A DNA stretch of 64,000 bases from Aromatoleum evansii (GTDB lineage: Bacteria > Pseudomonadota > Gammaproteobacteria > Burkholderiales > Rhodocyclaceae), in the NCBI RefSeq assembly GCF_012910805.1, contig NZ_WTVK01000008.1:1-64000 (forward strand). Direction: 5' to 3'. The notes under the pieces are model-generated. The model had not been told where the DNA came from and did no database searches. It was given only the letters and a program-made list of their open reading frames with translations. Made by a program: the position numbers and the translations under genes. This document shows positions 29,701 through 37,195 of the stretch, piece after piece. Numbering within the stretch: position 1 is the first letter of the stretch; every line of letters starts with the position of its first letter.

Positions 29701-30392
29701 GGGTCAAGGAGCAGGCGGAGGCGGAGGCGACGCCGGCCTCTCCCGAGGAGGCCGACTCGGCGGGGACACCAGCCGACGGCGCCACATCGGATGCTGACAA
29801 CTGGAATGGTCATCGCGATGCGGAGATCGCCCCCACGACATATACGAGGAACGCCGCGGCATCGCCACCTGCGGCGACCGCCGTCTTCGTCGAAGCAGAC
29901 CCGGCGTCGGTGGTTCCGGCCGTCAATCCGGACGCGTTTTTCGAGGCGGCCTATGACGCTACGCTGAGCGCGCAGATTGCCCACGTCGTGAATGTCGAGG
30001 GACCCGTGTTGGACTCCGTGCTCGCCCGCCGCATCGCCCGCGCCCACGGTTGGTTGCGGACCGGTTCGCGCATCAGGGAGCGGATCGAGGCGCTGGCCGC
30101 GCAGGCGTACTCGACCACCAAGGAAGACGTCGGGACGTTCTACTGGCCAAATGGCGTCGATCCCATAACACCCGTCGTGTTCCGGGGATCGGCCGATGCT
30201 GCAAGGGCGGTCGACGAAATCTGCTTGGAGGAGCTTGTCGCGCTGGCGCGCGATGTCTTGGCCGACGGCACACCGGAGGATGACTGCATCGTCGCGATGG
30301 CCCGCCGGGCAGGCTTGCACGCGCTCAGGGCGCCAAGTCGCGCCCGCTTGGAGAAGGCGATGCAATGTGCGGTCGCTCGACGAACGATGTAG
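23760..30392 (+). CDS. Giant DUF4011-helicase-Vsr-like nuclease defence protein
   Basis: A single 2210-aa protein. Residues ~225-280 look transglutaminase-like (Cys233 in ATCLDLALLF, His259 in KGHAFTGVWL, Asp ~277). The DUF4011 motif RWQRKLLDLSLRNNLLNF is near 393. A superfamily 1 helicase follows: Walker A GPPGTGKSQT near 703, a long helical insert, Walker B VVFDEASQIPVWD near 1551, MVGDPKQLPPT and AITRARHE near 1791. A Vsr/DUF559-type nuclease (FRVDLAVV, GIECDGATYH, near 1875-1900) and a DUF3320-like end (FYWPNG near 2127) complete it. This domain order matches a known single-gene anti-phage system (DUF4011-helicase-Vsr, called hhe in defence surveys, from memory). GGAGGG precedes the ATG. 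Confidence 0.88.
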   Translation: MEERQAQGNTASVDHAHHIDATLVAKLNLADFQNAVPLLRELSVANDAAETITGLELRLESAPAFLKPKLWRIDAVAAGSRYHVTDLDVELDGGLLSRLTEAEKATLSFGLRRAGDIPDELARRDCIVELLPRNQWGGLSHLPDLVAAFVQPNEPAVERLLKQAAEILRKNGRNPALDGYNGGPKRAWELVSGIWSAVAAMGLDYALPPASFEHAGQKVRGPAQIAESGLATCLDLALLFCSALEQAGLNPLLIFTKGHAFTGVWLKAEEFSTTVVDDVTALRKRVKLKELVLFETTVVTQRPAPLFSEAARLGEQQISEEKEEGFELAVDIRRARLQRIKPLASHEEPVAVAPAEPPPVVELPVEDAPDLPDEDITVEADPATLDPKDRLARWQRKLLDLSLRNNLLNFRAGKKSLRLDAPDPSSFEDLLAGGQSVKLLARPDLMDGSDPRSQAIYEAREREDLRRAHALDALKRCEVFVGLAQDELDARLVELYRSARNTMQEGGANTLFLALGFLSWTRDDKAGQRYRAPLILVPVTLNRKSVRSGFTLTLHDDEPRFNPTLIEMLRQDFKLNLGVAEGELPKDEAGLDVAAIWRTVSQAIKDIKGWEVTEDVALAMFSFAKYLMWKDLTERTDQLRENPVVRHLIDTPREPYPSGVAFPNPKRLDHDFAPEQTFCPLPADSSQLSAVMAAARGKDFVLIGPPGTGKSQTISNLIAQCLAEGKRVLFVSEKIAALDVVYRRLREVGLGEFCLELHSSKARKLDVLAQLQRAWEARGEVDPEVWRTEAARLNRLRSELNAYVERLHYRHRNGMTIFEAIGRIVDGANLPALAMSWNTPGLHDVAALETLRDIADRLEVNARAVGYDRLLNNPLAPIAHGDWSPNWQQAVLDAARAVVSVAAAVEQAAERFLQAIGLSPITLDRRTRGAVAVLARTLPNAAGRDWRFVLRADARSIGERLQAGTALLARHRAANDALSPQWPEGVVAACLQGLQLLQQRRKTLAQIPQPWASDVADELRKGIGLLDEMLQATKQLSVQYGEGVELLNVSQLQREWAKAEKAIWPLSWLGKRRIRKLLDGAVAGEGEPDVAKDLRALVRIRSLRAEVAALEIGAATDGVWAGLRTRAELAQCALSFQGALHAARNEEPWDDSGFDPIAEGRCGERMATALAQLRELRALDGELKALDHLGAATSGLWGGLQTHTDHLAAALRFLAAVPDVRESGRLSGDHEAVAQGACGAVLANDLRQLHERAELERQLADYDDLRELTAGLWNGLKTRIDEVEQALKFQSAISAAVASLASTPEQISAVKAPLERLIGEGNALLAAGGAIAESGNTYLEAWGCLQPAIDHLAGAGYFSDSTKNEFGERALDELMARCAAIIHAEHRLHAWCAWRKTRDQAVAQSLTSLVAGIEQGSVAEGSVRRAFETNYSRWWLNAVVDEEPVIRSFVSAEHEKRIDDFRALDDRFTALTRASIRAALCAELPTQESVTRNSEWGILRHEMSKKKRHMPLRELLSRIPAALPKLTPCLLMSPLSIAQYLATDACAFDVVVFDEASQIPVWDAVGAIARGKQVVMVGDPKQLPPTSFFDRAESDLDDEDVEGDLESILDECLGANLPTMNLAWHYRSRNESLIAFSNHRYYGGSLVTFPSPVTEDRAVSFHHVSGVYEKGGARINKPEAKALVADLVARLKSPGFSASGLTIGVVTFNSEQQALIEDLLDEERRKDPSIEPHFAETALEPVFVKNLESVQGDERDIMYFSITYGPDHAGAVSMNFGPMNRDGGERRLNVAITRARHELRVFSSLKAEQMDLARTQAAGVRDLKHFLEFAERGPRALAEASSGSLGGFESPFEAGVAAALAHKGWQLHTQVGVSAFRVDLAVVHPEAAGSYLAGIECDGATYHRSATARDRDKLREQVLRGLGWEILRVWSTDWWIDAEGTLNTLDARLRALLEASSAKRAAEAERAEEASRLVAEAVIARVKEQAEAEATPASPEEADSAGTPADGATSDADNWNGHRDAEIAPTTYTRNAAASPPAATAVFVEADPASVVPAVNPDAFFEAAYDATLSAQIAHVVNVEGPVLDSVLARRIARAHGWLRTGSRIRERIEALAAQAYSTTKEDVGTFYWPNGVDPITPVVFRGSADAARAVDEICLEELVALARDVLADGTPEDDCIVAMARRAGLHALRAPSRARLEKAMQCAVARRTM

Positions 30393-30757
30393 GAGCGCCG
30401 CCACCTTCGGTAAGGTCAAGTTCGAATTGTAATTCGGGCCGGTGTTGGCATGAGCGGAGTCGGGGAAGGACAGGCCTCAGTCGGACGCATGGGGTGCGCG
30501 GCGCGAGTAGGTGCGGAGGCTCGTCGGTCGAAACGACGTTCCGCTCCTGCGGACCGAACGACTGCAATCTGCGCGAACTCGGGACACTCGCTGTCGACCG
30601 GGGCTCGGCCATGCTGACGGTGCCATCAGTTCAGCGAAACGACCGGTATTGAACACTCTCCCGACATTGCCGATCGTGGTGGCACTTGAGTGGCCCACAC
30701 CGCTAACCGTGTTACCACCGGCTGCACAAACGCCGCTCAGTTAGAGCGTTTGCAGGG
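30393..30757. other. Gene-free stretch between convergent defence genes
   Basis: About 365 bp between the helicase stop and the capW-like stop. Short open frames exist on both strands but none has a recognisable protein, ribosome site or start context. No clear terminator hairpin with a T-run was found. Confidence 0.5.
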
Positions 30758-31699
30758 TTACAAGGCCTTGATGGTTCTGTTGGGCCCGTCAGGCCTTGGA
30801 TCCTTGTAGCCCGGAGCCAAGGAGGCGTTGCTTGCACCATAAAGCGCCAACGGGTCTGGCAGCCAGAGCGCGTACTCAAGACCTCTAAGACTATGATCGG
30901 GTGAGCAATCTACCGTCCAACGTCGAAGCATATAGCCTGCATTCGCCGCTCGTACCTTCACCTTCAACACCCCGTCCGGCATGTCGTAATCCATTCGAAC
31001 GACTTCCGGTCGCGGATGTTCGGGGTGGGGTATCAGTTCAAGCTCGATGATGCGACTCCACTGGACGTCGTGCTCGACGGTTTCCTCCTTCGCGATCGGA
31101 CTGTCCTCCAGTACGGTCGGGTTCGCCATCCGCGTGAAAACGAAGTCGCGGAATTGCTGACTGCGGCGGTCGAAGGCGCGCACATGCCAGCGAATGCCGA
31201 TATCAACTAGCGCCAGAGGGACAATTTCCCGTTGGGTTTTGCCGCTCTCTATCGACGTATAGCCAAGGCTGATCGCTTTGCCTCTGTTGATTGCTCGCGT
31301 AATTGGCGCGAGTACCGACATCTTCGGCAGGCTCAGCGCATTCGGGAACTCGCACCGGACCATCGGCTGCAGTTGGTTCCCAATTCCCTCACCGAACCCC
31401 TGTGACAAAGCGGTTAACACCCGCTGCGGTGAGTGCTCGAAAAGCGGAGTGAAGGCCGGTGTGGGTCGATATACCTTTGTAGTTGGGTCCAACTCCAAGT
31501 TCTCGGGCGCAATCTCCCTGTATTGCGCGATGTCCCGGGTAGCGCCGGCTGGCCCTGTCTCGAAGCGCTCAACTACGTCTGCGCGACGCAGCTCACCCAA
31601 GAAGTACAGCTTGAAGTCGATGTGAGAGAGACGCTCGCGCTGAACTAGTGGGAGGTGCTCTAGGTCGCGTTGGCGACGTTCAGTCATGCTTTCCATCAT
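30758..31699 (-). CDS. capW: WYL-domain transcriptional regulator, CapW-like
   Basis: 313 aa. The N-terminal ~95 residues form a winged helix (LSHIDFKLYFLGELRRADVV, FETGPAGATRDIAQYREI), residues ~130-215 a WYL domain (RGKAISLGYTSIESGKTQRE, LVDIGIRWHVRAFDRRSQQF) and the rest a WCX-type ligand or dimer domain. This matches CapW/BrxR regulators that sit beside CBASS and BREX loci and repress them until phage infection. It is divergent from the CBASS operon, and a perfect palindrome lies in the shared control region. The ATG pair at 31699/31696 lacks an obvious ribosome site; a second palindrome (ATCATT-N4-AATGAT, 31695-31710) covers the start. Confidence 0.85.
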   Translation of the reverse strand: MMESMTERRQRDLEHLPLVQRERLSHIDFKLYFLGELRRADVVERFETGPAGATRDIAQYREIAPENLELDPTTKVYRPTPAFTPLFEHSPQRVLTALSQGFGEGIGNQLQPMVRCEFPNALSLPKMSVLAPITRAINRGKAISLGYTSIESGKTQREIVPLALVDIGIRWHVRAFDRRSQQFRDFVFTRMANPTVLEDSPIAKEETVEHDVQWSRIIELELIPHPEHPRPEVVRMDYDMPDGVLKVKVRAANAGYMLRRWTVDCSPDHSLRGLEYALWLPDPLALYGASNASLAPGYKDPRPDGPNRTIKAL

Positions 31700-31748
31700 T
31701 TTGTAATGATAGCCCGACTCGAGCAGGACTGAAACTCATCTTACACTG

Positions 31749-31777
31749 TTGACGTGATCAGAATGATCACATATCAT
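31749..31777 (+). promoter_or_regulatory. CBASS promoter with embedded palindromic operator
   Basis: TTGACG (31749-31754), a 17-bp spacer and TATCAT (31772-31777) form the promoter reading into the AAA+ gene. The palindrome GTGATCA-GAA-TGATCAC (31754-31770) fills the spacer. A dimer bound there would block RNA polymerase, as expected of a CapW repressor. Confidence 0.65.
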
Positions 31778-31884
31778 GGCAATCGTGGGTGTGACCCGTC
31801 ATCATTGCTAAGAACATCCGCCGGAATCTGCGCCTCGCATTGCGGTGGGCTGACACCATGCACCTCACACTAGGAATTTTCGCC

Positions 31885-32820
31885 ATGAAGCCTACGAACC
31901 CAGTCCCCCTGCACGACGTCCAGTTTCAAGATCTGCCCCGCGGAATCAGTTCGGTCCGAGCCTTGCCTGATGCCGAACTGGCTGCGCTATGGGATAGCAT
32001 CGTTGTCGGGGATGGCATCAAGGACACGCTGCTTGCTCAGGCCGTCTTGAACTACACGCTCCGGCCGAAGGTAACGCCCAGCGTATTGCCGATGCATGGC
32101 GTCATTCTGCTCGTTGGTCCTCCAGGTACGGGCAAAACTTCGCTGGCCAAGGGCTTGGCCAGCATGGTCGCAGCCTTGATGAAGGGGGCAAAGTTCCGTT
32201 TGGTAGAAGTAGACCCCCATGCGTTGACAAGCTCGGCTATGGGGAAGACGCAGCGGGCTGTTGGGGAGTTGTTTTCTCAGTCGATTGCCGAACAGGCGGT
32301 TAACGGGCCGACTATTGTGCTGCTGGACGAGGTCGAGACGCTGGCAGCCGACCGCACGCGAATGAGCTTGGAGGCCAACCCCGTCGACATCCATCGTGCG
32401 ACCGACGCCGTCTTGGTCCAGCTTGACGCCTTGGCTGCTTCCCATCCGCAATTGTTGTTCTTGGCGACGAGCAACTTCCCGCTGGCCATCGACCAAGCTT
32501 TCACATCGCGATGTGACCTAGTCATCGAGGTGCCGCTGCCGGGTGCACAGGCGGCCCGCCAAATTCTGCACCAATGCCTGAGCAGTGTCGGCGAGATGTT
32601 CCCGTCCATCGCTAGACTGGCCGATAGTCGAGAGTTGGACCGCGTGGCTGAGACGGCCGCTGGTCTCGACGGCAGGACGCTGCGCAAGCTCGTCGTCAAC
32701 GCGATGGCGCTGCGCAAGGAAACCGCGTTAGACCCAAACAAACTGACCCTAGCCGACCTGGAGGCCGCCGCACGAAAGGCACAGAGCAGCAGGGCTGCCG
32801 CTAAAGGGGAACATCAATGA
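31885..32820 (+). CDS. cap6: CBASS TRIP13/Pch2-like AAA+ ATPase (Cap6)
   Basis: 311 aa with one AAA+ module: Walker A GPPGTGKTSLAKG (~78-90), Walker B IVLLDEVETLA (~143-153), sensor 1 LATSN (~193), arginine finger TSRCDL (~207) and sensor 2 GLDGRTLRKLV (~265). In type III CBASS this remodeler opens HORMA proteins and so switches the nucleotide cyclase off. The start at 31885 is preferred because AGGA lies 9 bp upstream; the open frame continues to a TTG at 31840. Its stop overlaps the next gene by 4 bp (ATGA). Confidence 0.85.
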   Translation: MKPTNPVPLHDVQFQDLPRGISSVRALPDAELAALWDSIVVGDGIKDTLLAQAVLNYTLRPKVTPSVLPMHGVILLVGPPGTGKTSLAKGLASMVAALMKGAKFRLVEVDPHALTSSAMGKTQRAVGELFSQSIAEQAVNGPTIVLLDEVETLAADRTRMSLEANPVDIHRATDAVLVQLDALAASHPQLLFLATSNFPLAIDQAFTSRCDLVIEVPLPGAQAARQILHQCLSSVGEMFPSIARLADSRELDRVAETAAGLDGRTLRKLVVNAMALRKETALDPNKLTLADLEAAARKAQSSRAAAKGEHQ

Positions 32821-33293
32821 CGACTGTGGTTCGGCGAGACTTCCGCAGCATTCCTCACCGCGATGCGTCGGCTACTTGGGCCGCGATTGTCGAGTTGCTA
32901 ACTGCCGGCGGGGACGACGCAAAGCGCAAGGAACTCCAAGCAGTAGCTGGGGTAGCTTGCAGTGTTATTGCGGACCAAGGTCCGCGTGAGAGTCCCATCG
33001 TTGCCACCTGCGATGGACCGCGCACACGTATCTATTGCAGCTACGATGACGACGCGCTGGACGACTCTAACAGCAACGAGACAAAGCTCGGCTTTGATGC
33101 CCTCAAGGGTGACTGGCAGGTATCGCTGCCTGTTGCAGAAGAAGATCTGGCTTGGGTGCAATCAGCGCTTACGCAGCACAGCACACGCGTCGTCGCCCGC
33201 GACAAGAATTCCGGAATTGCCGTCGAGAAGGAAGAGCGGGCCGCAGCCAGTAATTCGATGACGTTGGATGTGGAAGGGTTTTGGAAGTCATGA
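32817..33293 (+). CDS. Unknown 158-aa protein inside the HORMA-CBASS operon
   Basis: It is coupled on both sides (ATGA overlaps at 32817 and 33290), so it is an integral operon member. Visible features are the start [20 protein letters not shown], then [20 protein letters not shown] and [20 protein letters not shown], followed by [17 protein letters not shown]. No signal peptide, membrane helix or known catalytic motif is seen. Some type III CBASS operons carry a second HORMA-like protein (Cap8), but I see no HORMA signature here. It could be an adaptor between the HORMA sensor, the AAA+ ATPase and the cyclase. Function unknown. Confidence 0.8.
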   Translation: MTTVVRRDFRSIPHRDASATWAAIVELLTAGGDDAKRKELQAVAGVACSVIADQGPRESPIVATCDGPRTRIYCSYDDDALDDSNSNETKLGFDALKGDWQVSLPVAEEDLAWVQSALTQHSTRVVARDKNSGIAVEKEERAAASNSMTLDVEGFWKS

Positions 33294-33790
33294 CTACCGT
33301 ATCGGCATACTCCTACACCCACTCCGTGACGTACGTGGCGGACAACGTGCTCAAGAGCTTGAAGGACATCATCCGTTTGAGCGGCATGGACCCGACCAAG
33401 CTCACCAACGTGTGGGAGAGCACGCACAATGCAATCCGAACCTGGCTGGCGAGCGAGCACCTAGAGAAGGTCGTACTCGAGGTCTACAACCCGGTGACCA
33501 ACGCGCTGGCTTTGCGTTGGGATATCGACATCGTCTACCAGTGGTCCAGCAGCGATGGTGCGTTCTATACGGACACCGACCAACTCAGGTACCACATCAA
33601 GAAGGCCGGTGTCGCTCCGGCCAGCGCGAGCTACGACATCTTGCTCAAGAACAAGCCCGGTTGGCCTGCCGTTGCCGGTTGGGGGGCAGGCTCGTTTCGT
33701 GCGACCGATGGCATGATCCGGCAGAGCCTTGGCTCGACGATTGAACACAGCGGGCTGGGTGGCAGCGCCGCATATTGGAGAACCCGCTAA
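33290..33790 (+). CDS. cap7: Bacterial HORMA-domain protein of CBASS (Cap7-like)
   Basis: 166 aa. [75 protein letters not shown] and [20 protein letters not shown] match the bacterial HORMA family 1 associated with cGAS-like cyclases. HORMA proteins recognise a closure peptide and in the closed state activate the CD-NTase. The ATG at 33290 overlaps the previous stop, and the stop overlaps the next start (TAATG at 33788-33792), so all four core genes are tightly coupled. Confidence 0.88.
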   Translation: MTTVSAYSYTHSVTYVADNVLKSLKDIIRLSGMDPTKLTNVWESTHNAIRTWLASEHLEKVVLEVYNPVTNALALRWDIDIVYQWSSSDGAFYTDTDQLRYHIKKAGVAPASASYDILLKNKPGWPAVAGWGAGSFRATDGMIRQSLGSTIEHSGLGGSAAYWRTR

Positions 33791-34695
33791 TGCTGAACTT
33801 GGATGAAGCCTTCAGGAAGTTCAAGAGCCGCCTTGAACTCAACGACCGCGAGCAAAAAAACGCTAGCAACCGCCACACCGAGGTGCGCGAACACATCAGA
33901 TCGCGGTTTTCCATCAGCCGCGACTTCCTGACAGGGTCCTATGCTCGGCACACCAAGACGAAGCCACTGAAGGACATCGATATATTCTTTGTTCTGGCCG
34001 AATCGGAGCGGAAGACATACCGAGAGAAGGCGCCTAGCGTGGTACTTGATGACTTTCATAATGCGCTGGTCGATAAGTACGGAAAGGACGCAGTGCGCAA
34101 GCAGGGCAGGTCGGTCAATGTTGACTTTGGCGTGGTCGTCGATGCCGACGACAATACCGACTACCGCGTACTCAGTATTGATGTGGTTCCGGCCTTTGCT
34201 GACGGCGAAAACTACGAGATCCCCAATGGCGACACCGGCAAATGGATGAAGACCAACCCGGAAATTCATGCTCAGGAGGCGAAGGATGCGCATCAGGCCT
34301 ACTCCAATGAGTGGAAGGGCCTCGTGCGAATGGTGAAGTACTGGAACAACAATGCAAAGCACGGAAAGGATAAGCCGGTGAAGCCATCATTTCTTATTGA
34401 GGTGATGGCGCTGCAGTGCCTACATGGAGGCTGGCAAGGGCGGTTCGACTACGAGATTCAGGCTTTCTTTTCCTCATTGGCGGACCGCATTGAGGATGAG
34501 TGGCCCGATCCTGCAGGTCTAGGCTCTCCCGTGAGCAACGGCATGGATGAACAACGCAAAGCCCGAGCCAAGGAGCTGCTCCAGGCGGCAAGCCGTGAGG
34601 CATCGAACGCCATCAACCTGGCGCGCAAGGGCCAGAACGGTGAAGCGCTAAAGGCTTGGCGTCAGTTGTTTGGCCCCAAGTTCCCGCTATCCTGA
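33790..34695 (+). CDS. CBASS cGAS/DncV-like nucleotidyltransferase (CD-NTase)
   Basis: 301 aa. The nucleotidyltransferase core reads [19 protein letters not shown], with catalytic Asp62 and Asp64 and a third Asp at ~131 in LSIDVVPAF. The C-terminal helical domain ([17 protein letters not shown]) is of the OAS-like type. On phage sensing the enzyme makes a cyclic di- or trinucleotide that activates the effector. It overlaps the HORMA stop by one base (TAATG). The product cannot be predicted from sequence alone; HORMA-regulated relatives often make cyclic trinucleotides. Confidence 0.9.
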   Translation: MLNLDEAFRKFKSRLELNDREQKNASNRHTEVREHIRSRFSISRDFLTGSYARHTKTKPLKDIDIFFVLAESERKTYREKAPSVVLDDFHNALVDKYGKDAVRKQGRSVNVDFGVVVDADDNTDYRVLSIDVVPAFADGENYEIPNGDTGKWMKTNPEIHAQEAKDAHQAYSNEWKGLVRMVKYWNNNAKHGKDKPVKPSFLIEVMALQCLHGGWQGRFDYEIQAFFSSLADRIEDEWPDPAGLGSPVSNGMDEQRKARAKELLQAASREASNAINLARKGQNGEALKAWRQLFGPKFPLS

Positions 34696-34788
34696 TGAAC
34701 GACATCGTAACGAGACCCAGGTGTTCTCTGCACTTGGGTGCGCCATCGGCTTGCAGCCGCCCCAACATTCACTCTGAATTCCTTGCCT

Positions 34789-35547
34789 ATGCCAACTTCC
34801 AGGCCCTCGACTGCTCTCCTGGCACCCGACAACGATGTGTCATGGCTGCGTGACGCCTTTGCCAAGGTTCAGACCAATCTGAGAAGTCAGATGGAGCTGG
34901 CGTCTCAGTCCATTAGTCATGCCGGTACGATGGGCTCGGTCAACGAAGAGCATTGGCTGGACATCTTCCGGTCCTACCTACCCAATCGGTACGACGTTGC
35001 TAGCGGCATCGTCATCGACAGCGTAGGCGGCCGAAGCGATCAGATTGACGTGGTTGTATTCGACCGGCACTTCACACCGACTTTGCTTGACCAAAAGAAT
35101 CACCGTTACATTCCGGCCGAAGCCGTCTACGCGATGTTTGAGTGCAAGCCGACTATCGACAAGGCCTACATTGAGTACGCTCAGGAGAAGGCCGCATCGG
35201 TACGTCGCATGCATCGCACGTCCGTATCCATCGCGCATGCCGGTGGTGTCTACAAGCCCAAGGAACCATTTCGGATACTTGCGGGGCTTCTAGCGCCCCG
35301 TGCCGGTTGGGCGGATGGGCTTGGGGAATCGCTTCGCCGCAACCTAGGCACAGAGGATATCTCTAAGCTCGACTGCGGCTGTGCACTGGAGCATGGCAGT
35401 TTCGATTTTCATGACGGCGAATTGCTGGTCGCGACAGAGCAAGGTGCGCTGATCTTCTTTCTGTTCCGCCTGTTGTCGCGCCTTCAGTCATTGGGAACAG
35501 TGCCAGCCATCGACTGGGCGGCCTACAGCAGAATTATTCGCGCATAG
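34789..35547 (+). CDS. DUF6602-like protein, candidate CBASS effector nuclease
   Basis: 252 aa from the ATG at 34789 (MPTSRPST); a GTG at 34738 would add 17 residues. GSVNEEHWLDIFRSYLPNRY leads to a restriction-nuclease-like core: Asp87 in DQIDVVVFDR, then Glu118 and Lys120 in AVYAMFECKPT, the spacing of a PD-(D/E)xK site. KAYIEYAQEKAASVRRMHRT and EQGALIFFLFRLLSRLQSLG follow. No NucC, SAVED or patatin signature is seen. As the only remaining gene of the operon it is the likely effector. It begins 93 bp after the cyclase. The 280 bp after it hold no gene I can support. Confidence 0.75.
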   Translation: MPTSRPSTALLAPDNDVSWLRDAFAKVQTNLRSQMELASQSISHAGTMGSVNEEHWLDIFRSYLPNRYDVASGIVIDSVGGRSDQIDVVVFDRHFTPTLLDQKNHRYIPAEAVYAMFECKPTIDKAYIEYAQEKAASVRRMHRTSVSIAHAGGVYKPKEPFRILAGLLAPRAGWADGLGESLRRNLGTEDISKLDCGCALEHGSFDFHDGELLVATEQGALIFFLFRLLSRLQSLGTVPAIDWAAYSRIIRA

Positions 35548-35827
35548 GGAACCGCGAGATCACCGAGGTTCTTACCCAGGATATTGATATTGGTTGCCTG
35601 CCCCATACCCAAGTTAAAAATGGTCCGTGGAGGCCAACCGCTTTAGCGAAGTGAGGGACGGGTTGTGCGCTGCCGTTCGGTCCGCGCCAGAGCCGCCGTC
35701 CAGGTCTGAAGCCAGCTTAGCGGCAGCAGTAGCGCGTGTGTTTCTCGGAATTGATGTTTGTTCCAGCCGAGGACTTGTCGCTAAGTGGTCGTCTGGTTGG
35801 ACGGAGGGTTTCAGCGTCGGTCAAGGC

Positions 35828-37006
35828 CTACCAACCAATCCGATGTTTTTGCTCCGTCTCCTTGTGTCGGGCATCGTCATCCGAGTGCAAATACTGACTG
35901 GTCGTCTTCAGGGATTCGTGGCCTAGGTTGTCACGAATCGAGCGTAGATCAATCTGCCGGTCGGCCATGTGCGAACCGGCAGTGTGCCGCAACCAATGCG
36001 CTGAGGCCCGCTCGAGCTGGTCGGCTCGAGCGGCATAGGCATCGCCCCGTAATCGCAGCCGCGCCGCCGCACCGTCGAAGACTTTTTTCACGATCGCATG
36101 TAGCCCAGCTCGGGTGAGCGGCCCCCGTGATTTGCCAATGGGAAGCACCAGCGGTGTGTCTTCGGCGGCCGTAGGGTAGGGCGGAAGACCACACTCTCGC
36201 CGGTAGCGGGCCAGTTCAACGATCATCTCATTTGTTGCCGGCACTAACCGCTCCTTCTCGCCTTTGCCGAGCACTTCCAGCCACCAACGCTCTTCCCCGT
36301 CTCGATCACGCCGGCAGAAGAACGCGCCCATCGTGTTGCAGCCGACTTCGGAAATCCGCAGTCCGCCCAGGTAGAGGAGGGTGAAGAGCCACCGGATTCG
36401 AAAATAGTGCGCACGCAGGCGATCGGTCTCGCACGGCAGCCCCTCGATGTAGGCTTTGACCTCCTGCCAGAGATCGGCGTCAAGGTAGCGCGTAATGCGA
36501 GGTTTTGGGCGCCGCGTGCGGTGCCGCGAGAGCGAGAGCGGATTGCCGGCCAGGTAGCCCGCCTGGACCAGCCACGCGAACATCACGTTGAGGATGACCA
36601 TCGCCTGGCGCTGACTCGCCGGTGACAGTGGTCCATAGAACGGACGCCAGCGCGGATCGCCGCGCGGATGCTTGCGCCCCCCACCGGCAACCCATTTGTC
36701 GCGCGGCTGCGGGTCGGCGAGAAAGCGCTGGTACACGAGGAAGTCCTCGTGCGTGAGCGACGAGATCGGCCGTCCGAGCTGGAACACCGCCCAAAGGTAC
36801 AGCCGCTCGGCTTCCTTGCGGTAGTTGTCGAAGGTGGTCCGGGTGTCGGCAAAGCGCGCGAGCCACGCCTGAATGGCTTGCAGGTCGTTGGCGGCCGCAA
36901 TCTGGGCAACTTTGCCGACGGCACGGTTGTGGCCGTGACTGCCATCCAGATCCGACGGAAGCTGAAGGCCCTCGAACGGGCCGGGAACTAAGAGGGAATC
37001 AGCCAT
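35828..37006 (-). CDS. Tyrosine recombinase/phage-type integrase
   Basis: 392 aa with an N-terminal SAM-like core-binding domain (ANDLQAIQAWLARFADTRTT) and a catalytic domain: Arg in LYLGGLRISEVGC, Lys in EVLGKGEKERLVPA, HWLRHTAGSH (HxxR), LGHESLKTTSQYLHSD with the His and nucleophilic Tyr. All catalytic residues are present. The ATG at 37006 follows AGGACG. It probably mobilises the element carrying the conjugation genes to the right, the defence genes to the left, or both. No tRNA or clear attachment repeats were found beside it. Confidence 0.92.
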   Translation of the reverse strand: MADSLLVPGPFEGLQLPSDLDGSHGHNRAVGKVAQIAAANDLQAIQAWLARFADTRTTFDNYRKEAERLYLWAVFQLGRPISSLTHEDFLVYQRFLADPQPRDKWVAGGGRKHPRGDPRWRPFYGPLSPASQRQAMVILNVMFAWLVQAGYLAGNPLSLSRHRTRRPKPRITRYLDADLWQEVKAYIEGLPCETDRLRAHYFRIRWLFTLLYLGGLRISEVGCNTMGAFFCRRDRDGEERWWLEVLGKGEKERLVPATNEMIVELARYRRECGLPPYPTAAEDTPLVLPIGKSRGPLTRAGLHAIVKKVFDGAAARLRLRGDAYAARADQLERASAHWLRHTAGSHMADRQIDLRSIRDNLGHESLKTTSQYLHSDDDARHKETEQKHRIGW

Positions 37007-37072
37007 TTTTCACGTCCTCGGAGTGATTCCAGGACTCACTATTTCCTAACCACGAACGTGCCGCAATTTTTC

Positions 37073-37092
37073 GACATTAGAGTCATAATGTC
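37073..37092. promoter_or_regulatory. Palindrome upstream of the first kfrA-like gene
   Basis: GACATTA (37073-37079), 6-bp spacer, TAATGTC (37086-37092): perfect 7-bp arms in an AT-rich control region between the integrase and the kfrA-like gene. KfrA proteins bind palindromes over their own promoters, so this is a candidate operator. Confidence 0.45.
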
Positions 37093-37195
37093 AAATCTTA
37101 GGCGCAGGGCGTAGGAAGTAATACGTGTTACGTTGTAGTATTTATAAAATTCCCGTCAAACATCGCCGTTTGTCCTGTGAAGCTCAGTCGCAGCC

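Noticed and set aside
32817-33293. Calling the 158-aa protein a second HORMA (Cap8)
   Set aside because: No HORMA blocks could be seen; position alone is not enough.
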